Source of the DNA: a bacterium
Lineage (GTDB): Bacteria; ARS69
Length of the DNA: 5,265 nucleotides
Direction of reading: 5' to 3'
NCBI GenBank assembly: GCA_025774865.1
Contig: JALGZO010000613.1
Coordinates: 1-5,265 of the forward strand
Positions within the stretch are counted from its first letter, which is position 1. Every line of letters begins with the position of its first letter. Of the stretch, positions 1 to 5,265 are shown in pieces. Made by a program: the position numbers and the translations under genes. The notes under the pieces are model-generated. The model ran no database searches, was not told where the DNA came from, and worked only from the letters and a program-made list of their open reading frames with translations.

Positions 1-299
1 ATTTCGAGCAGCCCGCCGACACCCGCTACCGACAGGCGTACGAACCGTTCCTCGCCGCGTTCGAAGATGAGGTCCTGGAGTTCCGGCGGCCGGTACTGGT
101 CACTCACGGCGACAACCACGAGTTCGTCGTGGACCACCCGCTGGTCCATCGCACGACCGGCAGACGCCTTGACAACTTCACACGTCTGCAAGTCCCCGGT
201 TCATCCGAAGTGGGCTGGATTCGGGTCGTGGTCACGCCGGGCGCCGAAGTTCCGTTCGCCTTCGAGAGTCATGTCGTTCCGAAGTGGAAGTACTGGTAG
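1..299 (+). CDS. Metallophosphoesterase, C-terminal part (cut by left edge)
   Basis: The reading frame is open from position 3 to the TAG at 297-299 and gives the last 98 residues; the start lies outside the window. Visible residues 30-39 read PVLVTHGDNH, followed by a segment ending in GRRLDNFTRLQVPGS and then a WIRVVVTPG strand with a 'PFAFES' end. This pattern matches what I know of the C-terminus of bacterial calcineurin-like metallophosphatases, whose usual form is 'HGDTHYFRIDKPL...NFTRVETFG...HWVRVTVDP'. In that superfamily the G-D-x-H motif near the C-terminus supplies a histidine ligand to the dinuclear metal centre; here it would be HGDNH at 105-119. The N-terminal metal-binding motifs cannot be seen, so substrate and activity are unknown. 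The final residues PKWKYW are unusually aromatic and basic. The gene converges on the large minus-strand receptor gene and ends 35 bases from that gene's stop codon. I am fairly sure of the family and have no view on the biological role. Confidence 0.75.
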   Translation, partial: FEQPADTRYRQAYEPFLAAFEDEVLEFRRPVLVTHGDNHEFVVDHPLVHRTTGRRLDNFTRLQVPGSSEVGWIRVVVTPGAEVPFAFESHVVPKWKYW

Positions 300-334
300 C
301 CCCCAGCTTCGCCGTGCGGACCGCCTCAGACTCC
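300..334. other. 35-base gap between converging stop codons
   Basis: The metallophosphoesterase (plus) and the receptor gene (minus) end here, tail to tail. The 6-base arms AGCTTC (305-310) and GAAGCT (338-343) can pair across the gap, the second arm lying in the last codons of the receptor gene. The 27-base loop and absence of T-runs make this a poor terminator on either strand. No other signal is seen. Confidence 0.3.
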
Positions 335-3300
335 TCAGAAGCTCAGCGTGATGCCGAGCTGGACACGTCGTCCGGCCCGACGCATCGCCTCGTCCACCCC
401 GTCGATCCGCATCCCGTCGCCCCGCGCCTCGTTGTATACCAGGTACGTGTCGTCGTCGAACAGATTGAAAACCTCGAGCGACAGTCTGATGACCAGGCGG
501 TTCCCGGCGCTGATATCGCGGGCGATCTTCGCGTCGACCGTCCACATCGACGCGTTGCGCTGATCGTTGCGACGACCGGTCGGATAGAACAGCCGCGGGA
601 CCGGCACGGTATCAACGGACGGACCACGATGAACCAGACCGCTTTCGAGCAAGGAGTACGGCAGACCGGATTCCCAGCGCAGTGCGCCTCCGAGCCTGAA
701 TCCCCACGGTGTGATGCTCGTTGCCCGGACCGTGAACAGGTGTCGCTGGTCGCCCGCCTGATGGCCCGGCGTCACGTCGATCCGGTTGCGCTCGTCCCCG
801 GCCAGAGGGTCGAACGTCGTGGCCGTGCCCTCGAGCTCGGAATAGGTGTAGGAGGCCTGCATCTCCCAGCTGCGATACTGGCGCCGGATCCACTCCAGCA
901 CGAGTGCCCGGTAGTTCATCGACTCCAGGTTGCCGACGAGCAGGACCTCGCCCCACGCAGGGTCGAGGACGGCATCGCCACCGTCGTGGTTCAGGTCGAC
1001 GTGCCCGAGCTGGCTCCGGTAGCGCCGGTCGACCAGACGGACGACGAGCTTGGTTTCGGTCAAGATCTCGTGCTCGAACCCGGCAGTCCACTCATCGTGG
1101 TGAGGCGTTTGCAGATCGCGATCCACGATCTGTACGTTCGGACGTGGTTCACCCTGGGCCGGCTCACCGGTCGCACCGATCCCGTCCGGCACGACGGTAT
1201 CGAACGTCACGGGCTCCGATTCGATCGTGGCGAGCCCCGGATGCAGCCGACCGTGGTATCGCCGGGCGGACAACCACAGCTTGGTTCTGCCTCTGGACCA
1301 GGGGTCCCAGCTGACACCCACGAACGGCGCAAGGCGCGTGTCCGCGATGGCGAGGTCCTCGGGCCTCCGGGTCCAGCCCGCCTCGACCACGCCGCCCGTG
1401 CTCGACGAGACGAACCCTCGGCCACGGAGCTCCGTTCGCTCCAGGCGAAGGCCGACGGTCACCGCCAGATTCGAGATCGGTTTGATCTGATCCTCGGCGT
1501 AGAGTCCCCAGTACGCGGACGCGGCGCGGCTCTCATGGATCGACTGCGGTGCGATGCGTGCCGCCAGTAACTCTCGGCTCCCGCCATCGTCGACCGTACG
1601 AATCAATGTCGGGCCGCGTTTCATGCGGCGCCCGAACTGCTCGTCCTCGATCACGGCACCGAGTGCGAGTTGGTGGTCGGCGCCGATCGAGCGCCCCGCG
1701 TAGATCGTCGCATCCACCTGAAGCGACACGCGGCGGTCGTCCTGATCGCGTATCAGGTAGGCCGGACCGGAGACCCTGTGTGCAAGCAGATCCAGACACT
1801 GAAGTCCTGAATGCTCGGCATCCGTCCCCGCGACACAGGCGTTCGTTGCCTCGGGCCGATCCGCGCGCGTTTCGTAGGACCTTGCCTGATAGGCCAGAAC
1901 CGTCTCGACGAGGATCCTCGGGGAAGATGGCATCGTCCACGTAAGCGCGTAGCGCGGGCCCCCGCTGGTGATCGAGCTCGCGCTGTCCGGACCGATCCAC
2001 GAGCTCACGCCCACACGGCTCATCGAGAGATCTTCACGCGCGAACTCGAACGCCAGCTTGTTGCGAGGCGAGACCTGCCATGTCAGACGATCGGAGTGCG
2101 CCGAGGCCTCTGTCGGGACGGCCTGCAGGCTCGACGTGGTATTGACCGGATCGTCGCGCCGTGTCCCGTCGTGCGCCATGCGAAACCAGAGACGGTCTTT
2201 GATGAGGGGGCCGGAGAACAGAAATCCCGCTCGATACCCATCGAAGACGAGATCCTCGTCCCTGGCGTTGCCGTCGAAGGCGTGCGATCCGTATCGGACC
2301 TCGAACACGCCCTCGAGCATGTTGCTACCTTGCTTCTGAATGATGGGGGCGAATCCGCCCTGGGCCCGGCTGAATTCGACTCCAGCCCCGGATCTGATGA
2401 TTTTCATCTCCGCGATCGAGTTCGTTGACATGCTGGCGATGACTCGACCGACCAGCGGATCGACATTAGATACACCGCCGACGACCACCTCGAAGTCACG
2501 GCTTCGCGACCCGTGAACATTCGCACTCCCGCCGGCGCCAGCGTCCTGTACACCCGGAGCCAGCGTTAGCACGTTCTCGTAGAAGCGGCCGGGCACGGGG
2601 AGGTCTTGAATGAACTCGTCGGTGAACCGGGTGGTCTGCGCCGTACTTTCGAGATCGACGACATCGGACGTCGCGGTCACGCGGACGCGTTCCGTGACCG
2701 GTTGACCGGTGGCGAGCTTCACCAGCATCGCGGGAAGGACTTCGGCCTCCTTCGCCATCTTCTCGGCGAGTCCCAGGGGCAAGGGCACGGCCTGCTCGAT
2801 GCGATACCACGAGTCGGACGAGTTGACCCGCGAGGAGTAGTCGACGGCCACGAATGATGTATACGGACTCATCAGGCGGTAGCTCAGCGCCAGATCGGTT
2901 ACCCTTTCGCGCACCTCCGACTGGGACAGTCCGGAGGTCGGCAACAGCAGGGCCTTGATCCGGTGCCGCGCCCACACCGAGGCCAGGGCGGCGTGAGAAT
3001 CTGCGTGATCCGGAAGAACCACGGGAAGCTCCTGTTCCCAGTACTCCCCGCCAAGATAGCCGCGGGCAGTGATCGTGCCTTCGGCCGCATGGTCGTAACG
3101 CCCGATCAGGTACAGGTTGTGCCCGGAGAACAGATCCATCGGACGGTCCGGGACCAGATCGCGGATCGGCAGTCCGCCCCAGTCGAACTCGATGTCCGTG
3201 AGATACGGCCGAGTGACCCACTGCTCGAACCGTTCGAGTGCGCGCCAGTGGTCATTGTCGTCCGGGATGAACGTGTAGGCGCCGCCTCCCACCTCGGCCA

Positions 3301-4636
3301 TTCGATCTAGCAGGAAGTGATTGACCGAGCCGCCGATGCCGATCGTGAAGACCCGATACGACTCGGGAAGCCGGCTGACCGCCTCGATGATCTCCGACTC
3401 GTTTCCGATGTAGCCGTCGGTCAGGAAGATGATCTGCCGAAAACGACCTGGCTCCCCTTCTATTTCGAGGGCCTTCTCCAGCCCGCGAAGCATCTCCGTA
3501 CCACGGCCTCCTCTCAGCTTTTCGATCCATTGCTCGGCTCTCCGGATCTCTTGGGGTTGGTTCGGCAGCAGGTGTGTCGAGAAGGTCTTGGATGTGCTGT
3601 CGAAGCGAACGAGATTGAACCGGTCCCGGTCGCCGAGCGAATGAAGGGCGTCCCTGACGAACCGCTTGGACACCTCGATCGGAAGGCCACCCATGCTTCC
3701 CGAGGTGTCCAGCACCATGACCACGTCCCTGGGAGCGGCCTCCCCGGCGTCGATCAGACCCTTGGGTTGGACGAGAATCGTGAAGAAGCCCTCGTCCCCG
3801 GAACGGTGCGTCAGTGTACCGAGGGCCGGTCGTTCGCTGCCGACGTTCCAGCGCACGACGAAGTCCTTGTTCGGGATGCTGGAGGCCTCGGCCAGATCGA
3901 CCACGGCCTTCGTGGGATGGGTTCGGCGGACGTAGATCGTTTGATTGGGACTGACGACGTCGTCGAGCGGCACGCCGGCATCGATCTCGACGTGGACGGC
4001 AACGTCGTGGCCCGAGCGCTGGCCGGCCCCGAGTCGACGCGGCGTGACCACCGGATCCGGCCTCGCGACCCCGGGATCGACCCCCGGGTTGTAGCGGGGC
4101 CCGACGACCAACGGGAAGACGTACTGGTAGACCCCATCGGTGTACTCGAGTAGTTCGACCGTGCGGATCCGTATCCGGATTTCGTCGCCCGGCATGAGAT
4201 TAGCGATGGTCTGGACGAAGATGTTCGGCCGCTGCTGCTCGAGCAACGCCGCCTGATATCCCTCGTCGCGCGCCTCCTCGTAGATGCGTCGGGCCTCCTC
4301 GCGACGATGGATCTCACCGCGAATGACCTGGCTTCCGCAGTGCATCTCGAAATCGTCAACAGCAGCATCGTCGCCGAGCGGAAAGGTGTAGGTGACCTCG
4401 ATGGGATGTGAGAACGGGTTGTCGAATACTTGCTCGACGATCGTGCGCGCGACGAAGGACGTGATCTCGACCTTCACATCGGTGTGACGCAGGGGCAGTT
4501 CGACGACGCCGTGGTACTGGTCCACGGTCCGCAGAGCGCCCGGGGTCGACGGTTCCGCGATCGTCGTGTCGGCCAACGTTCCGCCGGACATGAGGACGAC
4601 CGCCAGCATCAGCGAAGCGTGGAGGTGGATGTTCAT
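335..4636 (-). CDS. VIT-VWA domain / TonB-dependent outer-membrane receptor fusion protein, 1433 aa
   Basis: One intact frame encodes 1433 residues. Start: the frame opens further upstream (first ATG at 4744), but I chose the ATG at 4634-4636. It has a GGGAGG Shine-Dalgarno site 7 bases upstream, and it begins a plausible signal peptide (residues 1-22, hydrophobic core LMLAVVLM, likely cut after GGTLA). The n-region has His but no Lys or Arg, which is slightly unusual. Domains in order: VIT, about 40-184; VWA, about 303-475, with MIDAS residues D310-x-S312-x-S314, T380 and D407; the VIT-VWA family tail, about 476-620, with DLFSGHNLYLIGRY, WARHRIKALL and MSPYTSFVAVDYSSRV; a TonB-box-like ERVRVTAT at 649-656; plug, about 657-771; beta-barrel, about 772-1433, ending LGITLSF with the C-terminal Phe expected for BAM-dependent insertion. 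The VIT-VWA part should sit in the periplasm and the barrel in the outer membrane. The transported ligand cannot be told from sequence. Alternative: a bacterial VIT-VWA protein and a receptor joined by an assembly error; the smooth, in-frame, well-formed junction argues against this. Confidence 0.93.
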   Translation of the reverse strand: MNIHLHASLMLAVVLMSGGTLADTTIAEPSTPGALRTVDQYHGVVELPLRHTDVKVEITSFVARTIVEQVFDNPFSHPIEVTYTFPLGDDAAVDDFEMHCGSQVIRGEIHRREEARRIYEEARDEGYQAALLEQQRPNIFVQTIANLMPGDEIRIRIRTVELLEYTDGVYQYVFPLVVGPRYNPGVDPGVARPDPVVTPRRLGAGQRSGHDVAVHVEIDAGVPLDDVVSPNQTIYVRRTHPTKAVVDLAEASSIPNKDFVVRWNVGSERPALGTLTHRSGDEGFFTILVQPKGLIDAGEAAPRDVVMVLDTSGSMGGLPIEVSKRFVRDALHSLGDRDRFNLVRFDSTSKTFSTHLLPNQPQEIRRAEQWIEKLRGGRGTEMLRGLEKALEIEGEPGRFRQIIFLTDGYIGNESEIIEAVSRLPESYRVFTIGIGGSVNHFLLDRMAEVGGGAYTFIPDDNDHWRALERFEQWVTRPYLTDIEFDWGGLPIRDLVPDRPMDLFSGHNLYLIGRYDHAAEGTITARGYLGGEYWEQELPVVLPDHADSHAALASVWARHRIKALLLPTSGLSQSEVRERVTDLALSYRLMSPYTSFVAVDYSSRVNSSDSWYRIEQAVPLPLGLAEKMAKEAEVLPAMLVKLATGQPVTERVRVTATSDVVDLESTAQTTRFTDEFIQDLPVPGRFYENVLTLAPGVQDAGAGGSANVHGSRSRDFEVVVGGVSNVDPLVGRVIASMSTNSIAEMKIIRSGAGVEFSRAQGGFAPIIQKQGSNMLEGVFEVRYGSHAFDGNARDEDLVFDGYRAGFLFSGPLIKDRLWFRMAHDGTRRDDPVNTTSSLQAVPTEASAHSDRLTWQVSPRNKLAFEFAREDLSMSRVGVSSWIGPDSASSITSGGPRYALTWTMPSSPRILVETVLAYQARSYETRADRPEATNACVAGTDAEHSGLQCLDLLAHRVSGPAYLIRDQDDRRVSLQVDATIYAGRSIGADHQLALGAVIEDEQFGRRMKRGPTLIRTVDDGGSRELLAARIAPQSIHESRAASAYWGLYAEDQIKPISNLAVTVGLRLERTELRGRGFVSSSTGGVVEAGWTRRPEDLAIADTRLAPFVGVSWDPWSRGRTKLWLSARRYHGRLHPGLATIESEPVTFDTVVPDGIGATGEPAQGEPRPNVQIVDRDLQTPHHDEWTAGFEHEILTETKLVVRLVDRRYRSQLGHVDLNHDGGDAVLDPAWGEVLLVGNLESMNYRALVLEWIRRQYRSWEMQASYTYSELEGTATTFDPLAGDERNRIDVTPGHQAGDQRHLFTVRATSITPWGFRLGGALRWESGLPYSLLESGLVHRGPSVDTVPVPRLFYPTGRRNDQRNASMWTVDAKIARDISAGNRLVIRLSLEVFNLFDDDTYLVYNEARGDGMRIDGVDEAMRRAGRRVQLGITLSF
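2324..2692 (-). other. Domain: TonB-box-like segment and plug (residues about 649-771)
   Basis: Residues 649-656 (ERVRVTAT) resemble the TonB-box or plug-entry segment 'EEVVVTA' seen before the plug in Oar-like receptors. The plug follows with TRFTDEFIQDLPVPGRFYENV, LTLAPGVQDAG, NVHGSRSRDFEVVVGGVSNVD, IAEMKIIRSGAGVEFSRAQGG and IIQKQGSN. These are the standard conserved blocks of a TonB-dependent receptor plug. The order periplasmic domain, TonB box, plug, barrel is the same as in FecA-type transducers, but here the domain in front is VIT-VWA. I see no carboxypeptidase-regulatory-like domain, which usually occupies this position in Oar-like proteins. Confidence 0.85.
2822..4540 (-). other. Domain: VIT-VWA module (residues about 33-605) of the fusion protein
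   Basis: The VIT part starts near ALRTVDQYHGVVELPLRHTDV. It carries the family signature of a strand pair with FDNPFSHPIEVTYTFPL, then GEIHRREEARRIYEEARDEG and LLEQQRPNIFVQTIANLMPG. The VWA part opens with DVVMVLDTSGSM (DxSxS at nt 3695-3709), then GGRGTEM with T380 and IIFLTDG with D407. All five residues expected for metal coordination in a MIDAS site are therefore present. The stretch after the VWA fold, ending about MSPYTSFVAVDY, is the usual tail of bacterial VIT-VWA proteins and is complete. VIT-VWA proteins are related to the inter-alpha-trypsin inhibitor heavy chains; bacterial members are generally exported or surface-linked and poorly characterised. There is one Cys (C100), so no disulfide inside this module. 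What it binds cannot be read from sequence. Confidence 0.9.
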
Positions 4637-4640
4637 CGAG

Positions 4641-4679
4641 AAGCCTCCCGTGGTGTCGGCGCGATGCGCGCGGAGGCTT
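4641..4679 (-). promoter_or_regulatory. Inverted repeat in the 5' leader that would sequester the Shine-Dalgarno site
   Basis: A perfect 8-bp inverted repeat: AAGCCTCC at 4641-4648 and GGAGGCTT at 4672-4679, separated by 23 bases. In the mRNA the upstream arm AAGCCUCC can pair with the downstream arm GGAGGCUU, which contains the core of the ribosome binding site. The loop itself contains a short GC palindrome (gcgc-gat-gcgc, 4659-4669) that could stack inside. If the transcript starts upstream of 4679, this hairpin would compete with ribosome binding. The repeat and its overlap with the SD are seen directly; the regulatory effect is inference, since the transcription start is not known. A weak -10-like TACAAA (4678-4683) would put the start inside the repeat and abolish the hairpin. 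Confidence 0.4.
4644..4649 (-). promoter_or_regulatory. Ribosome binding site GGGAGG of the VIT-VWA/receptor gene
   Basis: On the coding strand the bases are GGGAGG, then a 7-base spacer CTTCTCG, then the ATG at 4636-4634. This strong site at near-ideal spacing decides the start: 4636 rather than the upstream in-frame ATG at 4744, and it agrees with the signal peptide starting at the same Met. Its GGAGG core is one arm of the inverted repeat at 4641-4679. Confidence 0.8.
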
Positions 4680-4698
4680 TGTACTTCGAACGCGGGAG

Positions 4699-4710
4699 GT
4701 CGGATCCGAC
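4699..4710. repeat. 12-bp perfect palindrome GTCGGATCCGAC, possible operator
   Basis: The 12 bases are identical to their reverse complement and lie 62 bases upstream of the start codon of the receptor gene, where a promoter or operator would be expected. A palindrome of this length is expected about once by chance in 5 kb, so its position is the only argument for function. No known operator consensus is recognised. Confidence 0.25.
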
Positions 4711-4812
4711 TCGCGAGCGCCGTCGCTGAGTCGCTACCGCGCACTCTGCGGTCGGTAGTTCCGCAACGGCGAGCGATGGGTTCGGTGGCTGGAATCCGCG
4801 GTCAACGCTCCG

Positions 4813-4826
4813 CGCTGCAAGCAGCG
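4813..4826. repeat. Short stem-loop CGCTGC-AA-GCAGCG, possible helicase 3' hairpin
   Basis: Two perfect 6-base arms are separated by AA; in RNA this gives five pairs with a GCAAGC-type or UUGC-type loop. It is bracketed by two copies of GTCAACG (4801-4807 and 4831-4837). It lies 129 bases downstream of the helicase stop codon and has no following U-run, so it is at best a weak or Rho-assisted 3'-end structure and may be chance in GC-rich DNA. Confidence 0.2.
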
Positions 4827-4954
4827 GAACGTCAACGAGCTAGGAGACGACCGCGGGTCCGTTCACGACAGGACGAGCGACCGCGGGCGTGTCTGGCACG
4901 CGGGCGCTACGAGCGGTGCTGTCTCGGATGTTGCGGTGTTCGATCCGCGAGTTG

Positions 4955-5265
4955 CTAGCCCCGCCGACGAGCGTTCCGGTTCCTCGAGCGAGGCTGGCGA
5001 CGGTCGCTGTCCGCGACGTAGCGCCGGGGCGCCGAGCGGGGCGAGCGAGGCGCGCCTGATCGATCGTCCCCGGACCGGACCGCGGCGAAGCCGTTGACCG
5101 TTCGTCGCGGGATGCGCGACCCGATCCTGCGTTCGACCGCCCGGACGAGTGCCTCGTCGTCGGACGTCACGAAGGTGTAGCCCTTGCCCTCTCGCTCGGA
5201 ACGGCCCGTGCGCCCGATGCGGTGGGTGTAGGCGTCCACCGTTCCGGGCATGTCGAAGTTGATCA
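4955..5265 (-). CDS. DEAD-box ATP-dependent RNA helicase (RhlE-like), C-terminal part (cut by right edge)
   Basis: The minus-strand frame is open from the right edge to the TAG at 4957-4955 and gives about 102 residues. The visible part begins INFDMPGTVDAYTHRIGRTGR. This contains helicase motif VI (HRIGRTGR, visible residues 14-21), which supplies the arginine fingers for ATP hydrolysis in superfamily 2 RNA helicases. It continues with GKGYTFVTSDDEALVRAVERRIG and IPRRTVNGF, typical of the end of RecA-like domain 2 in RhlE-type proteins. The Met at 5251 is internal (DMPGTVDAY is a conserved block), not a start. After the core, about 41 residues (4958-5080) form a basic tail with 14 Arg and no Lys, likely disordered and RNA-binding. 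Such helicases unwind or remodel structured RNA in ribosome assembly or mRNA turnover in the cytoplasm. The core motifs I-V lie outside the window, so RhlE rather than another DEAD-box paralogue is a family-style judgement. Confidence 0.88.
   Translation of the reverse strand, partial: INFDMPGTVDAYTHRIGRTGRSEREGKGYTFVTSDDEALVRAVERRIGSRIPRRTVNGFAAVRSGDDRSGAPRSPRSAPRRYVADSDRRQPRSRNRNARRRG

Larger units (their letters stand above)
4637..4954. other. Intergenic region between the helicase stop and the receptor start
   Basis: These 318 bases hold no convincing gene on either strand; open frames here are Arg-rich products of the high GC content. The region should contain the end of the helicase transcript and the promoter of the receptor gene. 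I find no good sigma70 promoter. TTGAC-like hexamers occur on the minus strand (GTTGACG and GTTGACC, complementary to 4831-4837 and to 4800-4806), but no matching -10 box follows at the right distance. No hairpin with a T-tract is seen, so no intrinsic terminator can be called. Features present are the SD, the leader inverted repeat, the 12-bp palindrome and a short stem-loop at 4813-4826. Confidence 0.6.

Noticed and set aside
305-343. AGCTTC/GAAGCT inverted repeat across the convergent gene ends as a bidirectional terminator
   Set aside because: Six pairs with a 27-base loop and no T-tract on either side; too weak to call.
284-1570. Long plus-strand open frame of 428 codons opposite the barrel region
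   Set aside because: It is antisense to a clearly coding gene, has no recognisable domain, is rich in Arg, Pro and Val as expected for a GC-rich shadow frame, and overlaps the end of the metallophosphoesterase.
3317-4153. Plus-strand open frame of 278 codons opposite the VIT-VWA region
   Set aside because: Shadow frame of the VWA coding sequence; no domain, no SD, and the opposite strand has full family matches.
4637-4744. Upstream extension of the fusion protein to an ATG at 4744 (36 extra residues)
   Set aside because: The extension is Arg-rich and not signal-like, and would bury the signal peptide internally; the ATG at 4636 has a strong SD at good spacing.
4801-4887. Two short direct repeats, GTCAACG (4801, 4831) and CGACCGCGGG (4848, 4878), each spaced by exactly 30 bases
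   Set aside because: The 30-base units they define are not similar to each other, so there is no tandem array or CRISPR; the equal spacing is probably coincidence.
4887-4901. Hairpin GCGTG-TCTGG-CACGC downstream of the helicase as an intrinsic terminator
   Set aside because: Only five pairs and no U-run follows on the minus-strand transcript; likely chance in GC-rich DNA.
4430-4958. Plus-strand open frames overlapping the intergenic region (4430-4729, 4566-4958) as small genes
   Set aside because: Arg-rich translation without domain, no SD seen, and overlap with the leader and N-terminus of the receptor gene.

Overview
The window reads as a piece of a GC-rich, diderm (Gram-negative) bacterial chromosome. 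The outer-membrane TonB-dependent receptor in the centre fixes the cell-envelope type. Its plug style ('LPVPGR...LTLAPGV', 'NVHGSRSRDFEVVVGGVSNVDPL', 'RAQGGF...KQGSN') resembles the Oar-like receptors common in Acidobacteriota and Myxococcota-type lineages. That taxonomic reading is inference from remembered family style, not from a search.

Layout. (1) Positions 1-299, plus strand: the last 98 residues of a metallophosphoesterase, cut by the left edge. (2) Positions 335-4636, minus strand: one uninterrupted 1433-codon gene that fills most of the window. It encodes a signal peptide, a complete VIT-VWA module with an intact MIDAS metal site, a TonB-box-like segment, a receptor plug and a 22-stranded-type beta-barrel ending in Phe. 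(3) Positions 4637-4954: 318 bases without a gene, holding the strong ribosome binding site of the large gene, an inverted repeat that could hide this site in the mRNA, and a 12-bp palindrome. (4) Positions 4955-5265, minus strand: the C-terminus of a DEAD-box RNA helicase of RhlE type, with motif VI and an Arg-rich tail, cut by the right edge.

The metallophosphoesterase and the receptor gene converge tail to tail with a 35-base gap. The helicase and the receptor gene point the same way, but the 318-base gap suggests that the receptor has its own promoter. Nothing links the three genes functionally; the two flanking genes look like ordinary housekeeping neighbours.

The most interesting item is the central protein. 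A VIT-VWA module, in bacteria usually a stand-alone secreted or surface-anchored protein, is fused in front of the TonB box of an outer-membrane receptor. This is the position where FecA-type transducers carry a signalling domain and Oar-like receptors a carboxypeptidase-regulatory-like domain. The topology puts a metal-dependent adhesion-type domain in the periplasm, tethered to a TonB-gated barrel. Its function is unknown to me.
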